From positions 1 to 38,381 of the forward strand of contig CAYXFB010000020.1 of the NCBI GenBank assembly GCA_964464145.1: 38,381 nucleotides of DNA. The letters are read 5' to 3'. The translations under genes were made by a program, and so were the position numbers. Each line of letters starts with the position of its first letter. Within the stretch, counting starts at the first letter, position 1. Below are positions 7,247-14,689 of the stretch, in pieces. The notes below the pieces were generated by a model, which had not been told where the DNA came from, did no database searches, and was given only the letters and a program-made list of their open reading frames with translations. The DNA comes from UBA5399 sp964464145 (lineage in GTDB: Bacteria > Bacillota > Clostridia > Christensenellales > Christensenellaceae).

Positions 7247-8263
7247 CTAAAGCGCCACGCTCATAACGGACATAACGCTCAATATCACCGAAATCAAAAC
7301 ATACCCCAGTACAACACGCGTTTCCTTTATGCCGCACAGCTCAAAATGATGGTGCAGCGGTGCCATTTTAAACACGCGCTTGCCGCCGCGCAGCTTAAAG
7401 GAGCCCACCTGAATTATCACTGAAACGGCGGACAGCACAAACATAAGCCCCATAATGGGCAGCAGCAGCTGAACGCGCATAGCCGCCGCAATAACGGTTA
7501 TGGCCGAGCCCAGCGCAAAGGAACCCGTATCGCCCATAAACACCTTTGCCGGATGCTTGTTGAAGCACAGAAAGGCCACGCAGGCGCCCGCCAGCGCGCA
7601 GGCAAAAACCGCAATGTCCACCTGCGAGCCGGTCGCCGTTCCGGCCAGCAGCGCGCCGCCCGGTATGGCAAATATCATTACGGCAACAAAGGCCATGGCG
7701 TTCACAAGCGTTATGGAAGTGGCAAGCCCGTCCAAACCGTCCGTAAGGTTCACGCTGTTTACCATAGATATAAAAACGAACATCGTGAAGGGTATCTGCC
7801 CTATCCCGAGGTTCCATTCTGTCTTTGCAAAGGGCAGTATCTCAGAGCTGCTGCCCATCATAAAATAAGAGAGGCAGGCGATCACGGCCGCCACGCCCAG
7901 CTGCAGCACTATCTTCTGCCAGGCGCGAAGCCCCAGCGAACGTTTTTGGAAGAGCTTTACGGCATCGTCCCAGAAGCCTATCATTGTGAAAAGCAGCATC
8001 GCCGCCAGTAGGAAAACCACCGTAAGCGCGGCGCTGTCCGCATAGACGGAAAAGCACAATGTCGCTATCACTATGCCTATAACGATCATTATGCCGCCCA
8101 TCGTGGGGGTGCCTTCCTTCACAAGATGGGTTTGCGGGCCGTCCTCACGAACGTGCTGTCCGGCCTTCTTCTTTTTCAGCCACGGTATCATTAGCTTGGA
8201 CGCCGCGAATGTTATCACGAACGCCGCTATGATCGTCGCCGCCAGTCTTACTCCTACTTCCAT
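7247..8263 (-). CDS. mraY: Phospho-N-acetylmuramoyl-pentapeptide transferase MraY
   Basis: Integral membrane enzyme of 338 residues that transfers phospho-MurNAc-pentapeptide to undecaprenyl phosphate, making lipid I. About ten hydrophobic helices are present. Signature motifs are intact: DGPQTHLVKEGTPTMGG near the start, the Mg-binding GFWDDAVKL, NLTDGLDGLA, FMGDTGSFALG and the HHHFE motif near the end. Start codon ATG five bases after the murE stop. Usual length and usual place in the dcw cluster. Confidence 0.97.
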   Translation of the reverse strand: MEVGVRLAATIIAAFVITFAASKLMIPWLKKKKAGQHVREDGPQTHLVKEGTPTMGGIMIVIGIVIATLCFSVYADSAALTVVFLLAAMLLFTMIGFWDDAVKLFQKRSLGLRAWQKIVLQLGVAAVIACLSYFMMGSSSEILPFAKTEWNLGIGQIPFTMFVFISMVNSVNLTDGLDGLATSITLVNAMAFVAVMIFAIPGGALLAGTATGSQVDIAVFACALAGACVAFLCFNKHPAKVFMGDTGSFALGSAITVIAAAMRVQLLLPIMGLMFVLSAVSVIIQVGSFKLRGGKRVFKMAPLHHHFELCGIKETRVVLGYVLISVILSVMSVMSVAL

Positions 8264-8268
8264 TTCCC

Positions 8269-9729
8269 CTATTTCCGTCCCCTTATTCCCAATTCTTCAA
8301 ATATATCCTGCACTACCTTCTTCTCGTCGAAGTCGTATTTAACGCCCTTTATTTCCTGATAATCCTCGTGCCCCTTGCCCGCCAGCAATATTATATCGCC
8401 CTGCTTCGCGCTCTCCATGGCGTGCTTCATGGCCTCGCGGCGGTTTTCTATGCAGGTATATTCCACATCTATGCCCTTAAGGCCGCCCACTATCTGGTCT
8501 ATTATAAACTGCGGCTCCTCAAAACGTGGGTTATCCGAAGTTATCACCACGTAATCCGAAAGCCGCGCCGCTATAGCTCCCATTTGCGGACGCTTGCCCG
8601 CGTCTCGGTTGCCGCCGCAGCCGAAAACGGTTATCACCCTCGCCGGGGCGAATTCTCGTATGGTCACCAGTGTGTTTTCCAGACTGTCGGGCGTGTGCGC
8701 GTAGTCCAGTATTATATCGTAGCCCTGTTCGCGCGTATCCAGAAGTTCGAACCTGCCCGCAACGGCAGGCATTTCGCGCAGGCCGCTCTCTATAAAATAT
8801 GTCTCCAGCCCCAGCGCGTAGGCCGCCAGAGCCGAACCCAGGCTGTTGTATATCGTGAAAACACCGGGAATGGGCACGCTTATGTGCAGCGTTTTGGTGC
8901 CGAGATCCACATCGTATTCCACGCCCGAGGCCGTAAGATTTATGTTTTTAGCCGAATATTGCGCGGGCTGTTTTACGGCAAAGCGCATTACCTCATGGCT
9001 TGCCGCGGCTATCATATTCGCCGCGCTGTCGTCGTCCTCATTTATAATGGAAACGCGCGCCTGCTCGAATAACATGCTCTTGGCCGCAACGTAATCCTGC
9101 CATGTCTTGTGGAAATCCAAATGATCCTGCGTGAGGTTGGTGAATACCGCCACGTCGTACTCTATCCCATACACCCGTTTTAAACTCAGCGAATGGGAGG
9201 AGACCTCCATCACGGCCACGTCGCAGCCCTCGTCCGCCATGCGTTTAAGCAGACGGTGCAGGTCTATAGATTCGGGCGTGGTGCGCTCTGTGTGCAGCTT
9301 CTCATCGCCTATCATATTTACTATGGTGCCCATAAGGCCAACCTTTTTGCCCGCCTTCTCGGCGATCTGCTTGACCATATAGGTGGTGGTGGTCTTGCCG
9401 TTCGTGCCTGTTACGCCCACCATGCTCATACGCCTTGCCGGATAACCGAAAAACTTGGCCGCCGCCAGCGCCATTGCCCGCCTGCCATCGTCCACCTTTA
9501 TTTGTACGGCGGAAAGACCCTCCTGGTAGTCTGTGACTACCACGGCCACAGCGCCCGCGTCCACCGCTTTTTTGGCATAGGCGTGGCCGTCCGTATTGTA
9601 ACCCGTTATGCAGAAAAAGAGGTCTCCCTTATCCACGCTTCGGGAATCGTATTTTATATCGTTTATCTCAATAGAACTATCGCCAAACGCCTCATGTCTT
9701 ATATCACGAAATAGTTCTGCAATTGTCAT
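8269..9729 (-). CDS. murE: UDP-MurNAc-tripeptide synthetase MurE (meso-DAP type)
   Basis: Cytoplasmic Mur ligase of 486 residues that adds the third residue of the stem peptide. The ATP loop VGVTGTNGKTTTTYM, the MEVSSHSLSLKRVYG and TQDHLDFHKTW motifs and the C-terminal ILDYAHTPDS and CGGNRDAGKRPQMG are all present. The substrate signature reads SDNPRFEEP: DNPR is characteristic of meso-diaminopimelate-adding enzymes, so the organism should have DAP-type peptidoglycan. I chose the ATG at 9729, seven bases after GGAGG; a second ATG six bases earlier abuts the ribosome site. It has its own promoter at 9759-9787. murF, often next, is absent. Confidence 0.97.
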   Translation of the reverse strand: MTIAELFRDIRHEAFGDSSIEINDIKYDSRSVDKGDLFFCITGYNTDGHAYAKKAVDAGAVAVVVTDYQEGLSAVQIKVDDGRRAMALAAAKFFGYPARRMSMVGVTGTNGKTTTTYMVKQIAEKAGKKVGLMGTIVNMIGDEKLHTERTTPESIDLHRLLKRMADEGCDVAVMEVSSHSLSLKRVYGIEYDVAVFTNLTQDHLDFHKTWQDYVAAKSMLFEQARVSIINEDDDSAANMIAAASHEVMRFAVKQPAQYSAKNINLTASGVEYDVDLGTKTLHISVPIPGVFTIYNSLGSALAAYALGLETYFIESGLREMPAVAGRFELLDTREQGYDIILDYAHTPDSLENTLVTIREFAPARVITVFGCGGNRDAGKRPQMGAIAARLSDYVVITSDNPRFEEPQFIIDQIVGGLKGIDVEYTCIENRREAMKHAMESAKQGDIILLAGKGHEDYQEIKGVKYDFDEKKVVQDIFEELGIRGRK

Positions 9730-9758
9730 ATACATACCTCCGTTGTAGATACCGGGTA

Positions 9759-9787
9759 ATTATACCACAAAATATTGTGGTTCACAA
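9759..9787 (-). promoter_or_regulatory. Internal dcw promoter before murE with palindromic spacer
   Basis: On the minus strand TTGTGA (9782-9787) and TATAAT (9759-9764) are 17 bases apart. The spacer is almost entirely an inverted repeat, ACCACAA and TTGTGGT around four bases (9764-9781). The -10 is 30 bases upstream of the murE ATG. It would give murE-mraY-murD-ftsW-divIB-ftsA-ftsZ a start point independent of the mraZ promoter, and the dyad could be an operator (inference). Confidence 0.75.
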
Positions 9788-9845
9788 GCCGCCCATACAC
9801 AACCGCCACACCGCGGCAGTAACGCCCGTTATAGCGCTCGCGCCT

Positions 9846-12059
9846 TTAGCCGGGCAATTCCAGCTTGAAATTGACCGATACAGCCGAACCCCTTTGTACA
9901 CTCGTTCCCACGTCCGGATACTGGCTGTTTGCCCTGCCCGTGCCGTGAGCGTAAAACTTCAATCCGGCGGATATTGCCAGATCCCGCGCCTCTTTTAATG
10001 ACAGTCCGGAGAAATCGGGCACCGTCACAACATCCACGCCCGCTTCACCCGGCGTGGCCAGACCCGCTTCGGGTGTGGCTTCCTGCCGCTTGAAATCCAT
10101 CTCCAGATTCACCACGGTTCCCGGAGCCACCATTTCGCCAGCCGAGGGCTGCTGCCCCACCACGGTGCCGCTGCCGTCGTCCTTATAGTTCAGTCCGGCG
10201 TCCGTAAGCAGTTCTATGGCCGCCTTGCTGCCCATATCCACGAGGTTTGGCACCTCTATGAGCTGCTCGCCGGTATCATCGCCCTCGCCCGTGGTTTGCG
10301 GCTGTGCGCCCTGCTTATCAGGCTGCGCCAGATAGAATTTCAGCGTATCCTCCAGCACCTTGTTGCCGTAGGGCACCGCCATACCGGCCGTGCTGCTTCC
10401 CTCCTCCACACCGTCAAGATGCAGAAGCACTATATATTGCGGATCGTTCGCGGGCGCAAAGCCCAAAAACGTCGAATTGTCCTTACCCACCACGAGCGCT
10501 CCCCTGTCGTCGTACTTGTTTGACGCGCCGTACAGTATTGCGTTTGTGTAGTCCTCCAGCTGGCCGCTCTCCACGCCCGCCGTGTTTGCCACCAATATGT
10601 CGCGTATGGCGGCTGCGGTACCCTCGTCCACGCTCTGCCCCTTTACCTGCATGCCGTAGCTCTCGGTTATATTGCCATTCTCATCGCTAAGGCCGCTCAC
10701 CAGCCTCGGCACATACAGCTTGCCGCCGTTCGCTATGGAGGTCAGCGCGTTTGTGAGCTGCAGCAGCGAAGCAGTCAGCTCCTGGCCTGCGCCCATCTTG
10801 GCGATGTCGCGCTCGGAAGCGTACTTTTTGGCCATCACATCGCCCTTTGTATCCGCCGAAAAATCTATGCCCGTCTTTTCGCCGAAGCCAAAGCGGCTCA
10901 GATAGTTGTAAAAAGGCACTATGCCCGTATCCACCGCCATTTGGCTGGCCGCTATTACGCAGCCGTTGGCCGCCGCCACCTCAAAGCTCTGGCTGCCGTG
11001 CACGGCGCTGCATATTATTTTCTCACCATCCACTGTGGCCGCGCCCGTGCATTCGTAGGTCTGCTTTGCCACGTCCGTATCCATTGCGGCCGCCGCAGTA
11101 AATACGGAGAATATGCCGCCCGGCTCGTATGCCTTGGCCGTAACGATGTTGGAGGAAAGCGCGCTCAGCGTCTCACCGTCGGAGCGCGGCGGTGCGTTCA
11201 GATCGAACTCGGGCAGATTGGCCATCGCCAGCACCTCGCCCGTATTTACCGACATCACCAGACCCTGCACACCCTCGGCGGCCGTTTCATCCAGCGCCGC
11301 TTTGCACTGCGCCTCCAAAAAGCTCTGCACCACCTCGTCTATCGTGAGTATAACGTTCTGTCCGTTCACCGGAGCGATGAAAAGCTCCTGCCCGTTGGGT
11401 ATATCGTTGTTGTGCGTGTCCTGCTCGGCCACCATACGGCCCTGCCTGCCCTCCAGCACACTGTTGTATCTCTTCTCTATGCCCGTCTGGCCTACTCCGT
11501 CAAGATCGGTGTAGCCTATAAGCTGCGTGGCGAATTCCTTGTTCGGGTAATAGCGCTTAACATCCGAAACCAGCTTCACGCCCTTCATTTTCGCGCCCGA
11601 TTCCTTTTGCTCCTTGAGCGCCTTTATGGCTTCTGACTGCTCCACGCTTATCTGCCGCTTGAGCCAAACCTCGCCTATTTTCTTTTCTGTGCCGTCCTCC
11701 AGCTTGCGTACCTTGGTGGTTATCTTTTCCTTGAGCGCGTTCTTATCCATTTCAAGTATCTGCGCCAGCGCGTTCGCAACATATTCCGCGTCCTCGTCCT
11801 TCACCTGCTCGGGCACCACTGCCACGGTATCGGCGGCCGCGCTCTGAGCCAGTATGTTCATATTTCTATCGAAAATGGTGCCGCGCTTGGGCATTATTTT
11901 CGAATCTGATATCCATTGCGATTGAGCTTGGGATTGCAGCCACTCGCCCTCTATTATATTCCAATAGCCCACACGGATTATAAGACAAACCATGAGGGCC
12001 ACCAGTATTATAAATATTATCTGCAGGCGTTTCCTGCTTACCGCCATACTTCCCGTCAA
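9846..12059 (-). CDS. Class B penicillin-binding protein homologue lacking all catalytic motifs, PASTA-tailed
   Basis: 737 residues in the position and architecture of SpoVD/FtsI. An N-terminal transmembrane helix (about 11-30) is followed by the dimerisation/pedestal domain (about 55-230, with RGTIFDRN and TGIEKRYNSVLEGRQG), a transpeptidase-like domain (about 235-580) and two PASTA domains (about 586-655 and 667-737). The transpeptidase landmarks align well (YEPG..F..FTAAAAMD, YLSRFGFGEKTGID, QLTNALTSIANGGKLYVPRLV, FLGFAPANDPQYIVLLHLD). However, the SxxK motif reads GIFS (G315, S318), SxN reads GCV (366-368) and KTG reads YGA (510-512). The protein should therefore not bind beta-lactams or cross-link peptidoglycan. 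The reading frame is open and PASTA domains are intact, so it is not a decayed pseudogene. The start is a TTG, about ten bases after AAAGGAGA in the ftsL-like stop region; ATG at 12047 is an alternative. A scaffold or regulator of the divisome is my inference. Confidence 0.85.
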   Translation of the reverse strand: MTGSMAVSRKRLQIIFIILVALMVCLIIRVGYWNIIEGEWLQSQAQSQWISDSKIMPKRGTIFDRNMNILAQSAAADTVAVVPEQVKDEDAEYVANALAQILEMDKNALKEKITTKVRKLEDGTEKKIGEVWLKRQISVEQSEAIKALKEQKESGAKMKGVKLVSDVKRYYPNKEFATQLIGYTDLDGVGQTGIEKRYNSVLEGRQGRMVAEQDTHNNDIPNGQELFIAPVNGQNVILTIDEVVQSFLEAQCKAALDETAAEGVQGLVMSVNTGEVLAMANLPEFDLNAPPRSDGETLSALSSNIVTAKAYEPGGIFSVFTAAAAMDTDVAKQTYECTGAATVDGEKIICSAVHGSQSFEVAAANGCVIAASQMAVDTGIVPFYNYLSRFGFGEKTGIDFSADTKGDVMAKKYASERDIAKMGAGQELTASLLQLTNALTSIANGGKLYVPRLVSGLSDENGNITESYGMQVKGQSVDEGTAAAIRDILVANTAGVESGQLEDYTNAILYGASNKYDDRGALVVGKDNSTFLGFAPANDPQYIVLLHLDGVEEGSSTAGMAVPYGNKVLEDTLKFYLAQPDKQGAQPQTTGEGDDTGEQLIEVPNLVDMGSKAAIELLTDAGLNYKDDGSGTVVGQQPSAGEMVAPGTVVNLEMDFKRQEATPEAGLATPGEAGVDVVTVPDFSGLSLKEARDLAISAGLKFYAHGTGRANSQYPDVGTSVQRGSAVSVNFKLELPG

Positions 12060-12065
12060 GCCTGT

Positions 12066-13016
12066 TTAATCTCCTTTTGCCGCGGCCGTTAAGGTGCCGA
12101 AGGTATCTGCAATGCCCGCGAAAAATCCCTTCACCCCATCCAAAAAGCTTTCCGCGCCCTGTGCCGCGTCCCCGCTTTCCGCGCTTTGCGCTTCTGCGTC
12201 GTCTGAAATGACGCTGGCTTCCGCGGCAGTATTTACGTCGGCCGTTACCGCGGAGCCATCCGCCGGTAGATATACTATTTGATTATCCTTGGGATGACCC
12301 ATGCCCAGCTCCTGTGCCCTAAGCTGTATGCTGGTGAGATCCTCCCTTGATGCTATCTCCATTTCGTACTTCTCTATTTCCTTTTGGAGCGATGTTATGG
12401 TTTTCTTTGTCTGTTCGTTTTGGTATATTACCTCGCTCTGCTTTGCGTACATATTAAGCACGGCCGAAAGCATTGCGAAAACCAAGGCTATTGTGAGTAT
12501 TGTGGAAAATACTCCCCTCCTCTTGGGCGCCGCCTTCGCCGCTTCCTCGTTGCGAACATAGGGCTCCGCAACCGCAGCGCCGTAGGTAGCTGCCGTTCCG
12601 CTCTGCCTTATGGCAGCCGCGCCGCCCGTGCCATAGCTGTAACCATCATTTACGCGGGGCTTGTTTGGCCTCTTTGTCTGCACCTCATAAGCTGCCGTAA
12701 GCTTCCTCGCGCCGCCCTTTTGCGCCGCTTTCTTCTTTGCCGGCTTGGCCATATTCTGCATAGCCGCCTGGCCGTTCTGCGGCTGGTTGTATAGGCGGTC
12801 TATCCGGCGCATTTCAATGAGCTCGCGCCTGCGCGCCTGCTGCATTTCCACCTGCTGGCGCTTATTCGCTTCCTCTTTTTTCTTTGCGGCCAGCTTTGCG
12901 GCTCTGCGCGCGTCAAGATACTCTATATTCTGGGATGAATGCGCGCGTGTGCTTACCGCGAAGTAAGGCAGCTGCAATCTATCGTAACTATTCGATTTTT
13001 GAGGTATTGCGTTCAT
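12066..13016 (-). CDS. Oversized FtsL/DivIC-like septum protein
   Basis: 316 residues between rsmH and the PBP gene, the FtsL slot. One transmembrane helix (about 168-188) is followed by a coiled coil (about 194-225) and the FtsL/DivIC-type segment LRAQELGMGHPKDNQIVYL (232-250), which supports the family. FtsL is normally about 100-130 residues. Here about 165 cytoplasmic residues precede the helix: a strongly basic, Ala/Lys/Arg-rich helical stretch (36-75) and a low-complexity Gly/Tyr/Ala part. About 65 acidic, alanine-rich extracellular residues follow, ending with an amphipathic segment (SFLDGVKGFFAGIADTFG). The ATG has GGAGAG seven bases upstream. Its stop is six bases before the PBP start. 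The function of the added regions is unknown. Confidence 0.75.
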   Translation of the reverse strand: MNAIPQKSNSYDRLQLPYFAVSTRAHSSQNIEYLDARRAAKLAAKKKEEANKRQQVEMQQARRRELIEMRRIDRLYNQPQNGQAAMQNMAKPAKKKAAQKGGARKLTAAYEVQTKRPNKPRVNDGYSYGTGGAAAIRQSGTAATYGAAVAEPYVRNEEAAKAAPKRRGVFSTILTIALVFAMLSAVLNMYAKQSEVIYQNEQTKKTITSLQKEIEKYEMEIASREDLTSIQLRAQELGMGHPKDNQIVYLPADGSAVTADVNTAAEASVISDDAEAQSAESGDAAQGAESFLDGVKGFFAGIADTFGTLTAAAKGD

Positions 13017-13040
13017 AATCCACTCTCCAATAAAATCGTT

Positions 13041-13057
13041 TATCTCCCGGGGAGATA
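13041..13057. other. Perfect 8-bp inverted repeat in the ftsL leader
   Basis: TATCTCCC, one base, then GGGAGATA. It lies about 25-40 bases upstream of the ftsL-like ATG, close to the ribosome site. It could be an operator or an RNA hairpin that affects translation; I see no -10 that would decide between them. Confidence 0.5.
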
Positions 13058-13068
13058 TGAGCTCTACA

Positions 13069-13117
13069 GCGCTTTCGGCGATGGCCTGGAATGGAGTGAG
13101 GCCACCACTGAAAGCGC
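13069..13117 (-). other. Two-part stem-loop between rsmH and ftsL
   Basis: An outer stem GCGCTTTC with GAAAGCGC and an inner stem GGCCT with AGGCC frame an 11-base loop in the 141-base gap. No T-run follows on the minus strand, so it is not a simple terminator. A processing or mRNA-stability element is possible. Confidence 0.5.
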
Positions 13118-13157
13118 CGAGCTTCTTTTGGGATGTGTTGGAGCATTCAGCGCAAAC

Positions 13158-14096
13158 CTAGAGCTTTTCTATAACTCTCAGCCTTGCGCTGCGCGCCCTC
13201 GGATTTTCTTGTAGCTCCGTATCTCCAGGAACAACGGCTTTTCTAGTAACGACAGTTACAGTCCCCACCTTACCGCAAACGCACATCGGAAACTCCTTTG
13301 GGCATTCACAGGGGTCTTGCAGCCTTCTAAAGGTCTGCTTCACTATTCTGTCCTCCAGCGAGTGAAATGTTATCACCGCCAGCCTGCCGCCGCTATTCAG
13401 CGCCTTTGCGTAATCCTCCATTGCCTCGGCCAGCTTTGAAAGCTCGCCGTTCACCTCTATGCGTATAGCCTGAAAGGTTCTTTTCGCCGGGTGCGGCCCG
13501 TCCTTGCGCGCGCCCTTGGGCACCGCCTTCTTTATGACGCTCACAAGCTGCCCGGTGGTCTCTATACGTTCACTCTTCCGCTCTTCCACTATAAATTCGG
13601 CTATGCGCGCCGCCCAGCGTTCCTCGCCGTAATCGCGTATCATCTTAGTGAGCTGCTCCTTTGTGTAGCCGTTCACTATATATGCCGCGTCAAGCTCCTG
13701 CCGTGCGTCCATCCGCATATCCAGCGGCGCGTCCTGCATGTAGGAAAAACCGCGTTCCGCCTCGTCCAGCTGAAAGGAGGAGACCCCCAGATCCAGCACC
13801 GCTCCATCTATACCATCTATGCCAAGCTCCGCCAGCACAGCCGAGATATTTTTGAAATCGTCCCTAACGAACGTTACATTCCCCAGCCCCTGCAAACGCC
13901 GCTTGCAGCGCTCTATTGCGTCGCCGTCCTTATCTATGCCTATCAGAATTCCGTCCGGCGCTATCCTCTTTAATATGCCGCTCGCGTGACCCGCACCGCC
14001 CAGCGTACCGTCCACCACCACACTGCCCTTTTTGAGCTTCAGCGCATCCAGCGTTTCTTGGTACAGCACAGGCAAATGCCCTTCAAACGCCGTCAT
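13158..14096 (-). CDS. rsmH: 16S rRNA (cytosine-1402-N4)-methyltransferase RsmH
   Basis: SAM-dependent methyltransferase of 312 residues (also called MraW) that modifies the 16S rRNA decoding centre. The N-terminus HLPVLYQETLDALKLKKGSVVVDGTLGGAGHASGIL holds SAM motif I. Further signatures are IGIDKDGDAI, LDLGVSSFQLDEAERGFSYMQDAPLDMRMD, NGELSKLAEAMEDYA and ITFHSLEDRIVKQTF. A cysteine cluster (CECPKEFPMCVCG) near the end is usual in Firmicutes homologues. I chose the ATG at 14096, one base past the mraZ stop, since family members start just before HxPVL. It is the second gene of the cluster. Confidence 0.96.
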   Translation of the reverse strand: MTAFEGHLPVLYQETLDALKLKKGSVVVDGTLGGAGHASGILKRIAPDGILIGIDKDGDAIERCKRRLQGLGNVTFVRDDFKNISAVLAELGIDGIDGAVLDLGVSSFQLDEAERGFSYMQDAPLDMRMDARQELDAAYIVNGYTKEQLTKMIRDYGEERWAARIAEFIVEERKSERIETTGQLVSVIKKAVPKGARKDGPHPAKRTFQAIRIEVNGELSKLAEAMEDYAKALNSGGRLAVITFHSLEDRIVKQTFRRLQDPCECPKEFPMCVCGKVGTVTVVTRKAVVPGDTELQENPRARSARLRVIEKL

Positions 14097-14097
14097 A

Positions 14098-14529
14098 TCA
14101 TATACCCAGCGGAGCCAGCTCCGTGAGCATCTGCTCATAATCGCTGTCCGTTTTTTCGTTGAATTCGTCCCAACCCTCTTTAGACCATATCTCCGCGCGT
14201 GACATAACGCCCGTTACTACGGCTTCCTTATCCACGCCTATATATTCGCGCAAGCGCTGGGGCAGCAATATCCTGCCCTGCTTATCCGGCTCGCACTCAC
14301 AGGCGTTCGCGAAGAACTTACGCATTATGCTCTGTATGGGCACGCTGGATATGGGAACGTCCTTGAATTTTTGTGCCAGCTTTTCCCACTCTTCCATGGA
14401 AAACACAAAAAGGCACTTTCCAACGCCCTGTGTGGCTATGAAACAATCGCCCAGCTCATCCCGCAACTTCACCGGCATAAATACCCGGCCCTTTGCGTCA
14501 ACATTATGAGAATAAGTGCCGATAAGCAT
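14098..14529 (-). CDS. mraZ: MraZ, transcriptional regulator of the dcw cluster
   Basis: 143-residue protein with two AbrB-like SpoVT/MraZ domains: MLIGTYSHNVDAKGRVFMPVKLRDELG at the start and ECEPDKQGRILLPQRLREYIGVDKEAVVTG in the second half, both with the DxKGR/DxQGR signature. MraZ forms ring-shaped oligomers that bind repeats upstream of its own gene and usually repress the cluster. Three such repeats are visible at 14549-14574. The ribosome site AAAGGAGG is ten bases upstream of the ATG. First gene of dcw, as in most bacteria. Confidence 0.97.
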   Translation of the reverse strand: MLIGTYSHNVDAKGRVFMPVKLRDELGDCFIATQGVGKCLFVFSMEEWEKLAQKFKDVPISSVPIQSIMRKFFANACECEPDKQGRILLPQRLREYIGVDKEAVVTGVMSRAEIWSKEGWDEFNEKTDSDYEQMLTELAPLGI

Positions 14530-14548
14530 GGGTCAACTGCCTCCTTTC

Positions 14549-14574
14549 CACCACTATTCACCACAATCCACCAC
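14549..14574 (-). promoter_or_regulatory. MraZ operator, three GTGGTG boxes
   Basis: On the minus strand GTGGTG occurs three times with four-base spacers (10-bp period), matching known MraZ sites of GGTG-type direct repeats. They lie between the -10 and the ribosome site of mraZ, where bound MraZ would block early transcription. Confidence 0.85.
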
Positions 14575-14583
14575 GTGATGTAA

Positions 14584-14612
14584 ATTTTATCACTATTTTC
14601 ACCCCAAAGCAA
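14584..14612 (-). promoter_or_regulatory. dcw cluster promoter
   Basis: TTGCTT (14607-14612) and TAAAAT (14584-14589) separated by 17 bases on the minus strand, followed by the MraZ boxes. The same TTGCTT -35 occurs at the tig promoter. Confidence 0.7.
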
Positions 14613-14624
14613 GCAATTTAAACA

Positions 14625-14662
14625 TAAAAATAGGCCAAAGAGCTAAATTTCTCTTTGGCCTA
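14625..14662 (-). terminator. Terminator of the clpP-lon-engB-phosphoesterase side
   Basis: A 12-bp perfect stem (TAGGCCAAAGAG with CTCTTTGGCCTA) followed on the minus strand by five T. It separates the phosphoesterase gene from the dcw promoter. Confidence 0.85.
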
Positions 14663-14689
14663 CTATATGCTGTGGTTTGATTTGACCGG

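Noticed and set aside
6130..7266. A 378-codon plus-strand ORF opposite murD, and similar long antisense ORFs opposite lon (15592-16728), rpoD and others
   Set aside because: They lie wholly over strongly supported genes, give His/Arg/Tyr-rich products without recognisable motifs, and arise because the sense genes seldom use codons that read as stops on the other strand.
11085..11120. A frameshift or sequencing error as the cause of the missing PBP active-site serine
   Set aside because: The frame continues through matching sequence on both sides (AYEPG before, FTAAAAMD after), and the other two motifs are lost independently far away.
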